Positions 16,299-25,508 are shown, counted from the stretch's first letter. The stretch is 64,000 nucleotides of DNA from JANSYL01 sp963921255 (GCA_963921255.3 CAWUEW020000002.1:124001-188000), one strand, 5' to 3'. Numbers and translations: made by a program. Notes: generated by a model not told the origin, from the letters alone.

Positions 16299-17134
16299 TT
16301 GAATTTGGCCACCATATCCATGATCCCGGGGATCGTGTGGAGCTGCTCGGCATGGGTGGGTTGGAAGTATTGCTTCAACGACCGCTGACAGAGCCCGCCG
16401 AGAATAGTGAAGTAATACATCTCATAGCCCGGCAGCACACAGCACGGGTGATACCCTTTGTCGATCAACACCGTGGAGCCGTCGACAATGTGGTACGCAT
16501 CGCCAGGCTTGTTGTCCTCGCGCTGCAACATCTGGAGCCCCGATCCATAGTTCGGCTTGAACCGGAAGTTGTAGCATTCGTCATGCCGCGTTTCGTCGGG
16601 AAGCCGGTCGGTGTCGTGTTTGTGGCTCGGGAAACCGGACCACCCACCAGCCCCGACCGTGAACAGTTCAGACACAAGCAAGCGCCCAACGCGATCATGG
16701 TGGCCTGCCCCCAAGATGTGCTTGATCTTGCGGTGGGTCTTTGTGTCGTCCGATCCGTACTGGACTAAGTCCAATTCCGCTTGCCGCACGGCAAATGGCG
16801 TCAGTGTTTCCCCGAATTTTGCACCGGCGATGAAGGTTTCGGTATCGGTCAATGCCGTGATGCGGGCGCCCATATCGGTCGGCACGTACACGCCTTCCGG
16901 CTCGCCATCCCAAACATCGACACCACGGTTGCCAATGTCTGCGAACGTCTCGCCACCGACCTCGACGGTCACGGTGCCCGTGGCCGGCACCACGCAGGTT
17001 TCATACCCGGCAAGGCGATAGTCGAAGTGCTCGCCAGCCTTGAGCTTGACGATGTTGAAATACGTCAGCGGGACGTGGGCGTCGTTCACATCCACGATGG
17101 CGCGGTTTTTGTTGTCGTAGGGCGCGATATGCAT
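16295..17134 (-). CDS. IolB-like 5-deoxy-glucuronate isomerase family protein (divergent)
   Basis: The 279-residue bicupin contains GGWSGFPSHKHDTDRLPDETRHDECYNFRF, matching the IolB metal site (H-x-H and the E further on), and YHPCCVLPGYEMYYFTILGG, matching the 'hHP....GY..YYL...aG' block. It is visibly different from the second IolB at 28694, with a distinctive N-terminal half (HVPLTYFNIVKLKAGEHFDYRLAGYETC). IolB isomerises 5-deoxy-glucuronate to 5-dehydro-2-deoxygluconate. With two copies in one regulon, one may act on a different uronate or inositol isomer. The start at MHIAPYD (17134) lies after an AG-rich stretch. Confidence 0.82.
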   Translation of the reverse strand: MHIAPYDNKNRAIVDVNDAHVPLTYFNIVKLKAGEHFDYRLAGYETCVVPATGTVTVEVGGETFADIGNRGVDVWDGEPEGVYVPTDMGARITALTDTETFIAGAKFGETLTPFAVRQAELDLVQYGSDDTKTHRKIKHILGAGHHDRVGRLLVSELFTVGAGGWSGFPSHKHDTDRLPDETRHDECYNFRFKPNYGSGLQMLQREDNKPGDAYHIVDGSTVLIDKGYHPCCVLPGYEMYYFTILGGLCQRSLKQYFQPTHAEQLHTIPGIMDMVAKFK

Positions 17135-17150
17135 CGGGCTCTCCTCTGTT

Positions 17151-18119
17151 TCAGGCCGCGCTCGGCCCCTCATGCTGCATCAAGAATTCGTCGAGCTCTG
17201 CCCGGGACGGCATGGCCGGGGCGCAACCGACACGGGCCACGACCATGGCCGCGGCCGCCGAGCCCTGAAGCACGGTGTCACGGATGGAAAAGCCGTCGGC
17301 CAGACCACTGACAAAACCGCCCATGAAGCTGTCCCCGGCCCCCGTGGGCTTCAGGGCGTTGGTTGGAAAGATACCGGTTTGAATTTCCCCCGCGGGCGTG
17401 ATTGTGATCGCGCCCTTTTCGCCCATCTTGTAGACCGCGATCTTTGCCCCGTCGGCAACCAGCGCCCGGGCTTTATCCAAGCCCTTGTCGTAGTCGCCGG
17501 CCATGAACCCGAACTCGACGTCATTGCCAACGATCACGTCGCACATGGCCCCTGCCCTGGAATAGACATCCGCCGCCACATCGGCCGAAGGCCATGAATA
17601 CGGGCGATAGTCGATGTCAAAGATCAGCGGCAGCCCGGCCGCCCGCGCGCGCTCGAAGGCCGAAAAGGCCGCACTGCGCGACGGCTCCGCCGCAAAGACC
17701 GTGCCCGTCGTGATAAGTGCATCGTAGGCGGAATAATCGACGCCCGCGACGTCCTCTTCGGTCATTTCGAAATCAGCCGCGCCGTTGCGGTAGATGACGG
17801 ATTGATGGTCCTCGATGGTCGTTTCGACCACCGCCAGCGAATTGCGGGCTTCCCCGCCGACCGATCGCACATGGGCCCGGCCGATCCCGTAATGGTCCAA
17901 CTGGTTCAACGCAAACCGTCCGATCGCATCGTCGGACACGCAGGTCACCAGATCGGCGGAGCCGCCCAGTTTGCAGATCGCGACGCCGATATTGGCCGAC
18001 GACCCGCCGAGGCACGAAAAGAACTGAGTCGCGTGTTCGGTCTTGGTGCCCGGCGGATCGGGATAGAAATCCATCCCGGCGCGCCCCACGATGACAAAAC
18101 GATTGCCGGACAGGTGCAT
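17151..18119 (-). CDS. iolC: 5-dehydro-2-deoxygluconokinase
   Basis: The protein is a PfkB/ribokinase-family sugar kinase of 322 residues. FVIVGRAGMDFYPDPPG resembles the IolC N terminus, FFSCLGGSSANIGVAICKLG is the first PfkB signature, and LKPTGAGDSFMGGFVSGLADG holds the second signature with catalytic Asp in GAGD. It phosphorylates 5-dehydro-2-deoxygluconate at O6, preparing it for the IolJ aldolase encoded downstream. Many alphaproteobacterial IolC proteins are fused to a DUF2090 aldolase-like domain; this one is not, which fits a separate IolJ. The start at 18119 is one base away from the iolD stop. Confidence 0.9.
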   Translation of the reverse strand: MHLSGNRFVIVGRAGMDFYPDPPGTKTEHATQFFSCLGGSSANIGVAICKLGGSADLVTCVSDDAIGRFALNQLDHYGIGRAHVRSVGGEARNSLAVVETTIEDHQSVIYRNGAADFEMTEEDVAGVDYSAYDALITTGTVFAAEPSRSAAFSAFERARAAGLPLIFDIDYRPYSWPSADVAADVYSRAGAMCDVIVGNDVEFGFMAGDYDKGLDKARALVADGAKIAVYKMGEKGAITITPAGEIQTGIFPTNALKPTGAGDSFMGGFVSGLADGFSIRDTVLQGSAAAAMVVARVGCAPAMPSRAELDEFLMQHEGPSAA

Positions 18120-18120
18120 C

Positions 18121-19992
18121 TCAGACCCCCTGCCGTTGCTTGACGCGCTCGGCCTCGATTTCGGCGTGCTTTTCGCGGACCGAGGCGCTGTCCGATACCT
18201 CGGGCGTGCCGACCTCCCACCACGTGTGGCCCTCGGTCGTCCATCCATCATAGGCGTCGACGTTCATGACGATCACGCTGGTCTTGTCCGACGCCTTCGC
18301 CCGTTTGAATGCCTCGCCCAATTCCGCGGGGTTGGCGACCGTGACGGCATCGGCCCCCATCGCCCGGGCATGGGCTTCAAAGTCGACGGCGAACGCCTCG
18401 GGCACGGTCGGGCAATCCGCGATCAGATTGTTGAAGCTTTCGTTGCCCGTGTTGTTTTGCAGCTTGTTGATGACGGCAAACCCGCCGTTGTCCAGGACCA
18501 GGACGATCATCTTTTTCTGCGTCAAAACAGAGGAATAGATGTCGGAGTTCATCAGCAGATAGGACCCGTCGCCTGTGAAAACGATGGTGTCTTGATCGGG
18601 CTCGCCTTCGGATTGCGCGATGCGCGCGCCCCAACCGCCGGCGATCTCGTAGCCCATGCAGGAAAACCCGAACTCCACGTCCACGGTGCCGATGTCCAGG
18701 GTGCGCCAATTGGCTGTGACCTCGGCCGGAAGACCGCCGGCTGCCGCGACCACGCGGTCCCGCGGATCACACAGATCATTCACCACGCCAATCGCCTGCG
18801 CGTAAGAGTTCGGTCGATTCCCCGGCGCCACGTTCTCGGCCACATAGGTATCCCAGGCGCGGCGCTCTTCGTGGGCCCGCGCGGTCCAAGTGTCCGGCGC
18901 CTGGTATCCCTCCAAGGCGGCGCCCAACGTCGCGAGCCCAAGTCTTGCGTCCCCGACGACTGGCTGCGACAGATGCTTGGACGCGTCGTGGCGTCCCACA
19001 TTCAGCCCTATGATATGTGCGTCTTTTGCGAAGGCCGTCCACGACCCGGTTGTGAAATCCTGCAATCGCGTCCCAACGGCCAGGATGACATCCGCGTCCG
19101 CGCCGATCGCATTCGCGCTGTCCGACCCCGTGACGCCGATCGGGCCGATGTTCAAATCGTGGGTCGCCACAAAATTGGCACGCCCCGCAATCGTTTCCAC
19201 AACGGGAATGGCGTGGTGTTCCGCGAACGCCGTCAGTTCGGCCACGGCGCCCGAATACTGCACGCCGCCGCCCGCGATGATCATCGGGCGTTTGGCCGCG
19301 CGCAGCATGTCCGCCGCCGCCGCGACCTCCGCCGCGTCGGGCGCCTGACGCCGGATGCGATGCACCCGGGGCGCGAAGAAGCTTTCCGGATAATCATAGG
19401 CCCACCCCTGCAGGTCTTGCGGGAGCCCCAAAAACGCCGGGCCGCAATCCGCCGGGTCCAACATGGTCGCCAGCGCCGCCGGGAGCGACTGAATGATCTG
19501 CGCAGGGTGCGTGATGCGATCCCAGTAGCGGGTGACCGCCTTGAACGCATCGTTTAGGCCCAAGGACGGGTTGCCAAAATGCTCCAACTGCTGGAGCACC
19601 GGGTCCGGCAAGCGCGTCAGGAACGTATCGCCGCACAACATCAGCATCGGCAACCGGTTCGCATGCGCCAGTGCTGAGGCCGTCAGCAGGTTCGCCGTGC
19701 CGGGGCCCGCACTTGCCGTGCAGAACATGAAACGCCGGCGCAGATGGTACTTGGCATAGGCCGCCGCCGCGAACCCCATGCTCTGCTCGTTCTGGCCGCG
19801 ATAGAGTGGCAGGTCGTCCTGAACGGGATACAATGCCTCGCCCAGGCACGGGACATTGCCGTGGCCGAAAATCCCAAAACCACCGCCGCAAATTCGGGTC
19901 TGCTTGCCATCAATCTCGATGTATTGATTCATCAAGTACCGGACGATTGCCTGCGCAACCGTCAACCGGACGGTCTGATCCGACATGGCCAT
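18121..19992 (-). CDS. iolD: 3D-(3,5/4)-trihydroxycyclohexane-1,2-dione hydrolase
   Basis: The 623-residue protein is a thiamine diphosphate enzyme of the acetolactate-synthase fold. GHGNVPCLGEALYP and PLYRGQNEQSMGFAAAAYAK hold the catalytic Glu of the N-terminal domain, and GDGSYLLMNSDIYSSVLTQKKMIVLVLDNGGFAVINKLQ is the TPP-binding GDG-x-NN region. It cleaves the inositol-derived diketone ring to 5-deoxy-glucuronate, the ring-opening step. The start at MAMSDQTVRL (19992) has a good GGGAGGAAAC ribosome site; the frame extends another 184 codons upstream, but those are low-complexity antisense of the divergent gene. First gene of the minus-strand iol operon. Confidence 0.94.
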   Translation of the reverse strand: MAMSDQTVRLTVAQAIVRYLMNQYIEIDGKQTRICGGGFGIFGHGNVPCLGEALYPVQDDLPLYRGQNEQSMGFAAAAYAKYHLRRRFMFCTASAGPGTANLLTASALAHANRLPMLMLCGDTFLTRLPDPVLQQLEHFGNPSLGLNDAFKAVTRYWDRITHPAQIIQSLPAALATMLDPADCGPAFLGLPQDLQGWAYDYPESFFAPRVHRIRRQAPDAAEVAAAADMLRAAKRPMIIAGGGVQYSGAVAELTAFAEHHAIPVVETIAGRANFVATHDLNIGPIGVTGSDSANAIGADADVILAVGTRLQDFTTGSWTAFAKDAHIIGLNVGRHDASKHLSQPVVGDARLGLATLGAALEGYQAPDTWTARAHEERRAWDTYVAENVAPGNRPNSYAQAIGVVNDLCDPRDRVVAAAGGLPAEVTANWRTLDIGTVDVEFGFSCMGYEIAGGWGARIAQSEGEPDQDTIVFTGDGSYLLMNSDIYSSVLTQKKMIVLVLDNGGFAVINKLQNNTGNESFNNLIADCPTVPEAFAVDFEAHARAMGADAVTVANPAELGEAFKRAKASDKTSVIVMNVDAYDGWTTEGHTWWEVGTPEVSDSASVREKHAEIEAERVKQRQGV

Positions 19993-20083
19993 GGTTTCCT
20001 CCCTGTTTCGAGGCGCTCGTGACCGGAATGACGGCGGCCCGTCGTTTGCCAGTTGCGTCGCTCTGGGACTCAGGATACGAGTT

Positions 20084-20099
20084 TTGCAACCGGTTGCAA
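20084..20099. promoter_or_regulatory. LacI-type operator, copy 1 (iolD / divergent dehydrogenase promoter)
   Basis: TTGCAACCGGTTGCAA is a perfect 16-bp palindrome with the central CG expected for LacI/GalR regulators. It lies in the 135-bp divergent region between iolD and the dehydrogenase at 20128. A second identical copy is at 24408. On the minus strand TTGCAA could serve as a -35 box for TATCCT 16 bases on, which would place repressor binding over the iolD promoter. Confidence 0.85.
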
Positions 20100-20127
20100 C
20101 CGGCATTGCGCACGAGGGAGGGCGAGC

Positions 20128-21243
20128 GTGACAGAGATCGGCATCGGCCTGATTGGTGGGGGCTATATGGGCAAAGCCCATGCGGTCGCGATGGCGTCCG
20201 TCGGCGCTGTCTTCGACACCGCGCTGCGCCCCCGACTCGAAATGATCTGTGCGTCGAGCGCTGCCTCGGCGGAACGATATCTGGCCGCTTACGGATTCGC
20301 CCGGGCGACCCACACCTGGACCGAACTTGTCGCCGATCCGAAGGTCGAGGCCATCGTGATCGCATCCCCGCAAGAGACCCACCGCGCCATCGCGGAAGCC
20401 GCCTTCGCCGCCGGAAAGCCCGTGTTCTGCGAAAAGCCGCTTGGTGCATCCATTGATGACGCGCGCGCGATCTGTGCGGCCGCCGACGCGGCCGGTGTTC
20501 CGCATATGATCGGGTTCAACTACGTGCGCACGCCGGCGACGCAATTCGTGCGGACCTTATTGGCCGAAAACGCCATTGGCGACGTGACCTGGTTCCGGGG
20601 GGAGCATACCGAGGATTTCTTCGCGGACCCGGCGCTGCCCGCCACCTGGCGCACGACCGGACGCGCCAACGGAACCATGGGCGATCTTGCGCCCCATATG
20701 ATCAATTGCGCCCGCGCCCTGATGGGACCCATCGCCGAAGTGTTCGCCGAGATCGAAACCGTCCACCCCCTGCGCCCCGGCCCTGAGGGGCCACTTCCGG
20801 TCGACAATGACGATCAGGCGCACATGATGGTGCGCTTTGCCTCCGGCGCGAAGGGACACCTGTTCTTCAGCCGCGTCGCGACCGGCCGCAAGATGGGCTA
20901 TGCCTATGAAACCCATGGGACAAAGGGCTCAATTCGGTTCGATCAGGAAGATCAGAACGCGGTGCATCTCTACCGTGCCGACGGGCCGGATGCCACGCGC
21001 GGGTTCACGAAGATCCTGACGGGTCCCGCCCACCCGGATTACCTGCCATTTTGCCAGGGACCGGGGCACGGCACCGGGTATCAGGATCAGATCATCATCG
21101 AAGCGCGGGATTTCCTGGCGGCCATTGCCAACGGCCACCCTGTCTGGCCGACCTTGCACGAAGGATTGGCCGTGGCGGAGGTGATTGAAGCCGCCTTCAA
21201 ATCTCACGATACAGGCCAGTGGCAACGCGTCCCGCAAGAGTGA
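20128..21243 (+). CDS. Gfo/Idh/MocA-family inositol dehydrogenase-like oxidoreductase
   Basis: This 371-residue NAD(P)-dependent oxidoreductase starts with GTG at 20128 after the ribosome site GAGGGAGGG. GLIGGGYMGKAHAVA is the nucleotide-binding motif, FCEKPLGASIDDA the EKP catalytic block and GTMGDLAPHMINCARALMG the substrate-site D-x-x-x-H. Position in the iol regulon suggests it oxidises or reduces an inositol isomer (scyllo- or chiro-inositol, or a ketoinositol). The precise substrate cannot be read. It forms a plus-strand operon with iolE (12 bp downstream) and another dehydrogenase. Confidence 0.85.
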   Translation: MTEIGIGLIGGGYMGKAHAVAMASVGAVFDTALRPRLEMICASSAASAERYLAAYGFARATHTWTELVADPKVEAIVIASPQETHRAIAEAAFAAGKPVFCEKPLGASIDDARAICAAADAAGVPHMIGFNYVRTPATQFVRTLLAENAIGDVTWFRGEHTEDFFADPALPATWRTTGRANGTMGDLAPHMINCARALMGPIAEVFAEIETVHPLRPGPEGPLPVDNDDQAHMMVRFASGAKGHLFFSRVATGRKMGYAYETHGTKGSIRFDQEDQNAVHLYRADGPDATRGFTKILTGPAHPDYLPFCQGPGHGTGYQDQIIIEARDFLAAIANGHPVWPTLHEGLAVAEVIEAAFKSHDTGQWQRVPQE

Positions 21244-21255
21244 AAGGGCCCCAAC

Positions 21256-22146
21256 ATGACCATCCGCATCGGAAACGCGCCTTGCTCGTGGGGCGTCGAA
21301 TTCGCAGGTGATCCGCGCAACCCGACCTGGCGCTCCGTCCTCAAGGACTGCGCAGCGGCGGGGTATACGGGCATCGAACTCGGGCCTGTGGGCTTCATGC
21401 CCGAGGATCCCGCCATCCTTGCAGACGCCTTGGACGAGACGGGCCTCGAGTTGATCGGCGGCGTGGTGTTCCGGGCCTTCCACGATCCAGATCAATGGGA
21501 GGATGTCCTCGATGGGGCCGTCCGGACCTGCAAGGCGCTTACGGCACACGGGGCGCAGCACCTTGTGCTGATCGACTCGATTTCGCCGCGCCGCGCGCCG
21601 ACGGCGGGCCGGGCGGATGCAGCTGAACAGATGGGGCCCGACGAATGGGCTGCGTTCCGCGACCGCATCGCCCATGTCGCCAAGATGGGGGCCGAGGACT
21701 ATGGCCTGACAGTGGGCATCCACGCGCACGCTGCTGGCTTCATGGATTTTGAGCCCGAATTGGAACGCCTGCTGGACGAAGTGCCGGAGGACATCCTCAA
21801 AATCTGCTTCGACACAGGCCACCATTCCTATGCGGGTTTCGATCCCGTGGCGTTCATGCGTCGCCACATCGACCGGATTTCCTACATGCATTTCAAGGAC
21901 ATCGACCCGATCGTGAAGGCCGATGTCATTGCAAAAGGGACGGGTTTCTACGACGCGTGCGGTCAAGGCATCTTCTGCAATCTCGGCCAAGGCGACGTCG
22001 ATTTTCCAACGGTTCGGGAGATCCTGCTGGATGCCGGATTCGAAGGGTGGTGCACGGTGGAACAGGACTGTGACCCGACCCTTGATATCTCGCCCATCGA
22101 CGACGCCCGGGCAAACCGGACCTATTTGCAATCCATCGGGTTCTGA
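21256..22146 (+). CDS. iolE: inosose dehydratase (2-keto-myo-inositol dehydratase)
   Basis: The 296-residue TIM-barrel protein of the xylose isomerase-like superfamily has IGNAPCSWGVEF at the N terminus, diagnostic of IolE, and metal-binding positions in HAHAAGFMD, CFDTGHHSYAG and YMHFKDID. It removes water from 2-keto-myo-inositol to give the diketone used by IolD. It follows the upstream dehydrogenase by 12 bp with an AAAGGG-type ribosome site and precedes a further dehydrogenase by 15 bp, so it is central in a three-gene operon. Confidence 0.93.
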   Translation: MTIRIGNAPCSWGVEFAGDPRNPTWRSVLKDCAAAGYTGIELGPVGFMPEDPAILADALDETGLELIGGVVFRAFHDPDQWEDVLDGAVRTCKALTAHGAQHLVLIDSISPRRAPTAGRADAAEQMGPDEWAAFRDRIAHVAKMGAEDYGLTVGIHAHAAGFMDFEPELERLLDEVPEDILKICFDTGHHSYAGFDPVAFMRRHIDRISYMHFKDIDPIVKADVIAKGTGFYDACGQGIFCNLGQGDVDFPTVREILLDAGFEGWCTVEQDCDPTLDISPIDDARANRTYLQSIGF

Positions 22147-22161
22147 GGGGGACGACTGACC

Positions 22162-23295
22162 ATGACGCGTTTGAATTGGGGGATGATCGGCGGCGGCGAA
22201 GGCAGCCAGATTGGACCGGCGCACCGCCTGGGCGCGCAGGCTGATGGAAATTTCGTTCTGGCGGCCGGGGCCCTGGATGTCGATGCCGCCAAGGGGCGGG
22301 CCTATGCCGAACGGCTTGGGGTCGCGCCCGACCGCGCCTATGGCGACTGGCAAGAGATGCTGGCCGGCGAAAGCGCCCGCGATGACCGGGTTGATCTCGT
22401 CACAGTGGCCACGCCCAATTCGACCCATTTTGAAATCACCAAGGCCTTCCTCGAAGCCGGGTTCAATGTGTTGTGCGAAAAGCCCATGACCATGACCGTC
22501 GAGGAAGGCGAGGCGATCGTGCAGGTCGCTGCTAAAAGTGGGCGCATCTGTGCGGTCAACTATTGCTACTCGGCCTATCCGATGGTGCGCGAGATGCGCG
22601 AAATGGTCCGCACGGGGGCCTTGGGCGAGGTCCGGTTGATCGTCACGAACTTCAGTCATGGACATCATGGCGACGCCACTGATGCCGACAACCCCCGCGT
22701 CCGGTGGCGGTACGATCCGGCCATGGCCGGGGTGTCCGGGCAGTTCGCAGATTGCGGCATCCACGCGCTCCACATGGCGAGCTTCATCGCAGGGCACCAG
22801 GTCCAGAAGGTCTCGGCCGATTTCGCGTCTACCATCGCCAGTCGCGAGCTGGAGGATGATGCAATGGTCAACTTCCGCATGGACAACGGCACCGTTGGAC
22901 GCCTTTGGACATCATCTGTGGCGATTGGACGGCAGCACGGGTTCGACATTCAGGTGTTTGGCGAGACCGGTGGGCTGCGATGGGCGTCCGAGCAGCCGAA
23001 CCAAGTGTATTATACGCCGGTCGGGGGCCGCACGCAGATCATGGAAAAAGGCGAATCTGGCCTCTCGGACGAAGCCGCCCGGCTGAGCCGCGTTGCCATC
23101 GCCCATCCCGAGGGGTTTCCGTTGGCCGTGGCCAATATCTACGTTGATCTCGCAGCCGCAATTCGCGGCGAAAACCGCGACGGGTTGCCCACGGCAGAGG
23201 ACGGCCTGCGGTCGATGGCCGCCGTATATGCCGCGGTCGCTTCGGCGAAGGCTGACGGCCAATGGACGGATGCCCGCCCGCCAATGTTCCGCTAG
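22162..23295 (+). CDS. Gfo/Idh/MocA-family oxidoreductase, probable inositol-isomer dehydrogenase
   Basis: The 377-residue protein carries WGMIGGGEGSQIGPAHRLGA at the N terminus, the GGGxGsxIG variant found in a dehydrogenase subfamily that accompanies inositol and related cyclitol genes. LCEKPMTMTVEEGEAIV holds the catalytic Lys and GVSGQFADCGIHALHMASFIAGH the active-site D-x-x-x-H. It differs clearly from both other dehydrogenases in the region, so this regulon encodes three distinct inositol dehydrogenase-like enzymes, compatible with use of several stereoisomers. It ends 12 bp from the convergent LacI gene. Confidence 0.85.
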   Translation: MTRLNWGMIGGGEGSQIGPAHRLGAQADGNFVLAAGALDVDAAKGRAYAERLGVAPDRAYGDWQEMLAGESARDDRVDLVTVATPNSTHFEITKAFLEAGFNVLCEKPMTMTVEEGEAIVQVAAKSGRICAVNYCYSAYPMVREMREMVRTGALGEVRLIVTNFSHGHHGDATDADNPRVRWRYDPAMAGVSGQFADCGIHALHMASFIAGHQVQKVSADFASTIASRELEDDAMVNFRMDNGTVGRLWTSSVAIGRQHGFDIQVFGETGGLRWASEQPNQVYYTPVGGRTQIMEKGESGLSDEAARLSRVAIAHPEGFPLAVANIYVDLAAAIRGENRDGLPTAEDGLRSMAAVYAAVASAKADGQWTDARPPMFR

Positions 23296-23297
23296 GC

Positions 23298-23328
23298 CAC
23301 GGCGCGCTTAAGTTTGGGGGGCGCCGTG
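23298..23328. terminator. possible bidirectional hairpin between convergent genes
   Basis: CACGGCGC (23298-23305) and GCGCCGTG (23321-23328) form an 8-bp perfect stem around a 15-base loop, at the junction of the plus-strand dehydrogenase and the minus-strand LacI gene (it covers the end of the latter). No T-run follows, so termination strength is uncertain. Confidence 0.45.
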
Positions 23329-24324
23329 CGACAACCGGCGAAGGGTGCCGCGTTCGATCACACGGCACGGAAACAGACGGGTTTCCGGATGGCGGTCCGG
23401 GCTTTCGATTGTGCCAATCACAAGGTCAATTGATGCGCCGATGATCTCTGGGATGGGCTGGCGAATGGTCGTCAGGTCAATGTTTTGCCAACGCGACATG
23501 TCCATGTCGTTCAGTCCGATCAGGCCGATATCCTCCGGCACTGACAACCCGGCCTCCTCAATCGCCGAGAGCGCGCCGATCGACAGCACGTCATCCCCGC
23601 AGAAATACGCTTCGGCCGGCTCCGTCATCAGAAGGCGCGTCATTTCAACCCGACCCGCATCGAAAGAATAGGCGCTGGCATAGCTGATCGTCACATCGAT
23701 CTCGGGGTGCTCGCGCAGCGCGCCGAAAAACCCCATCGCCCGGTCCTGAGTCGAGGTCGCAAGCTCTGGCCCGCCCAGAAAGGCTACCCGTTTGTAACCG
23801 CGTGCAATCAGCGCCTCGGCGGCCATCCGACCGCAGGCCACGTTGTCGATGCCGACAACATGGACGTTCGGCGCGGTCGAAAACCGACCAAAGGAATGCA
23901 CCACGGGCATTCCCGCGGTCTTGAACGCCTCTGCAAAGCTTGGCGACAGGGTCGATGAGGCGACGATCACGCCATCAACCGAATACTGGCGCAGCATCTG
24001 GACGGATTGCGCCGGATCTGTTTCGTCGCTGAGATTGACCAGCAATGGCCGCAACCCCCTGTCCTGCAGGCCACGGGTGAAGAGGTCAAACACTTCCAGA
24101 AACAGTGGGTTATGGAAGTTGTTGGAGATCAGGCCGATCAGTTTGGTCCGCCCTGTCGTAAGTGAGGACGCCAAAGCGTTGGGGCTGTAGCCCAGTTCCT
24201 CGGCCGCACGTTCGACCTTGGCCCGTGTCTTGCTGGAAACGGACGCGCCCTCGGTGAACGTACGGGACACCGCCGACCGCGAAACCCCGGCCCGTTCCGC
24301 AACATCCTTTAGCGTGATCGCCAT
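23308..24324 (-). CDS. LacI-family transcriptional regulator of the inositol genes
   Basis: The 338-residue protein opens with ITLKDVAERAGVSRSAVSRTFTEGASVSSKTRAKVERAAEELGY, a complete LacI helix-turn-helix and hinge helix, followed by the periplasmic-binding-protein-like effector domain (LIGLISNNFHNPLFLEVFDL ... GYKRVAFLGGPELATSTQDR ... IGLIGLNDMDMSRW). The start at 24324 places the DNA-binding domain at the N terminus; the 33 upstream codons overlap the operator. Two identical palindromes, one in its own promoter, make it the likely repressor of both inositol transport and breakdown. The inducer is probably an inositol derivative. Inositol genes are often under RpiR-type IolR, so a LacI controller is a variant. 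Confidence 0.9.
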   Translation of the reverse strand: MAITLKDVAERAGVSRSAVSRTFTEGASVSSKTRAKVERAAEELGYSPNALASSLTTGRTKLIGLISNNFHNPLFLEVFDLFTRGLQDRGLRPLLVNLSDETDPAQSVQMLRQYSVDGVIVASSTLSPSFAEAFKTAGMPVVHSFGRFSTAPNVHVVGIDNVACGRMAAEALIARGYKRVAFLGGPELATSTQDRAMGFFGALREHPEIDVTISYASAYSFDAGRVEMTRLLMTEPAEAYFCGDDVLSIGALSAIEEAGLSVPEDIGLIGLNDMDMSRWQNIDLTTIRQPIPEIIGASIDLVIGTIESPDRHPETRLFPCRVIERGTLRRLSHGAPQT

Positions 24325-24407
24325 TCCATCCCGTCCTGTTCGCCCGGCATCCCGACCCCATCGGACCGACGCAAATACCAATATATGCTCTGTGCCTAGA
24401 AGAAAAA

Positions 24408-24423
24408 TTGCAACCGGTTGCAA
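24408..24423. promoter_or_regulatory. LacI-type operator, copy 2 (regulator / transport operon)
   Basis: This perfect palindrome TTGCAACCGGTTGCAA is identical to 20084-20099. It lies between the LacI gene (minus) and the ABC operon (plus). On the plus strand its right half TTGCAA is followed after 17 bases by TACCGT, a plausible -35/-10 pair, so repressor binding would cover the -35 box. It probably also gives autoregulation. Confidence 0.87.
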
Positions 24424-24523
24424 AAAATCCGAATCGCCGCTACCGTTTCAGCGTGCGGATGGCGGGGGCGCGCAGGTTGCGTGCACCGACGGACACGCCG
24501 CGAAAAGATATTGGGAGGTATCA

Positions 24524-25480
24524 ATGAACGCATTCATCAAGACTGTGGCCGCGACCGCAGTTGCAGCGACCGCATTGGTCGGCGGCTCCATGGCCTATGC
24601 AGATGCGCATGGCTCGCATCGCTATGTTCTGGTCAGCCACGCGCCGGACAGCGACAGCTGGTGGAACACCATCAAGAACGGTCTTGCATTGGCCGGCGAC
24701 CAGATGGGTGTCGAGGTCGAGTATCGCAATCCGCCCACCGGCGACCTTGCCGACATGGCGCGGATCATCGAGCAGGCGGCTGCGTCTGGCCCCGATGGCA
24801 TCATCACGACGCTGGCTGACCCGGATGTGCTGTCCGGCCCGATCCAGGCCGCGGTTGATGCGGGCATTGACGTTGTCATCATCAACTCGGGCACGCCTGC
24901 GCAGGCGCGTGAAGTCGGCGCCCTGATGTATGTGGGCCAGCCGGAATACGATGCCGGATACGCCGCAGGTCTGCGCGCAGCCGGCGATGGCATTGGCAGC
25001 TTCCTGTGCGTGAACCACTACATCTCCTCGCCGTCCTCGACCGAGCGTTGCCAGGGCTTCGCGGATGGTCTGGGTGTCGAACTGGGCAGCCAGATGATCG
25101 ACAGTGGCCAGGACCCGTCGGAAATCCAGAACCGCGTGATGGCCTACCTGAACGCCAACCCGGAAACCGATGCGATCCTGACGCTTGGGCCGACCTCGGC
25201 TGACCCGACCATCCTGGCCCTCGATGAGCTTGGCCTGGCCGGTGACATCTACTTCGGCACCTTCGACCTGGGCGACAACATCGTGCAGGGCCTGCGGGAC
25301 GGCGTCATCCAGTGGGGCATCGACCAGCAGCCCTTCCTGCAGGCGTACATGCCGGTGATCGTTCTGTCGAACTACCACCGCTACGGCGTCCTGCCGGGCA
25401 ACAACATCAACTCCGGCCCCGGCTTCGTGACCGCCGACGCGCTGGAAATGGTGGAAATGTTCGCGGGCGAATACCGCTAA
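24524..25480 (+). CDS. sugar/inositol ABC transporter substrate-binding protein
   Basis: The start at 24524 follows TTGGGAGG and begins a signal peptide (MNAFIKTVAATAVAATALVGGSMAYA). The mature ~290 residues are a type I periplasmic binding protein (peripla_BP_4): YVLVSHAPDSDSWWNTIKNGL at the first strand, GIITTLADPDV, VDVVIINSG-like strand and FGTFDLGDNIVQGLRDGVIQWGIDQQP near the hinge. It delivers ligand to the permease and ATPase encoded next. Context points to myo-inositol; fructose/ribose-type FrcB proteins are close relatives. Confidence 0.9.
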   Translation: MNAFIKTVAATAVAATALVGGSMAYADAHGSHRYVLVSHAPDSDSWWNTIKNGLALAGDQMGVEVEYRNPPTGDLADMARIIEQAAASGPDGIITTLADPDVLSGPIQAAVDAGIDVVIINSGTPAQAREVGALMYVGQPEYDAGYAAGLRAAGDGIGSFLCVNHYISSPSSTERCQGFADGLGVELGSQMIDSGQDPSEIQNRVMAYLNANPETDAILTLGPTSADPTILALDELGLAGDIYFGTFDLGDNIVQGLRDGVIQWGIDQQPFLQAYMPVIVLSNYHRYGVLPGNNINSGPGFVTADALEMVEMFAGEYR

Positions 25481-25508
25481 GCGACAAGCCCAGAAACGAC
25501 CTGAAACT

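Noticed and set aside
18121..20544. Extended 807-codon form of iolD
   Set aside because: The first 184 codons overlap the divergent promoter, its operator and the dehydrogenase gene; the ATG at 19992 has a strong ribosome site and matches the family N terminus.
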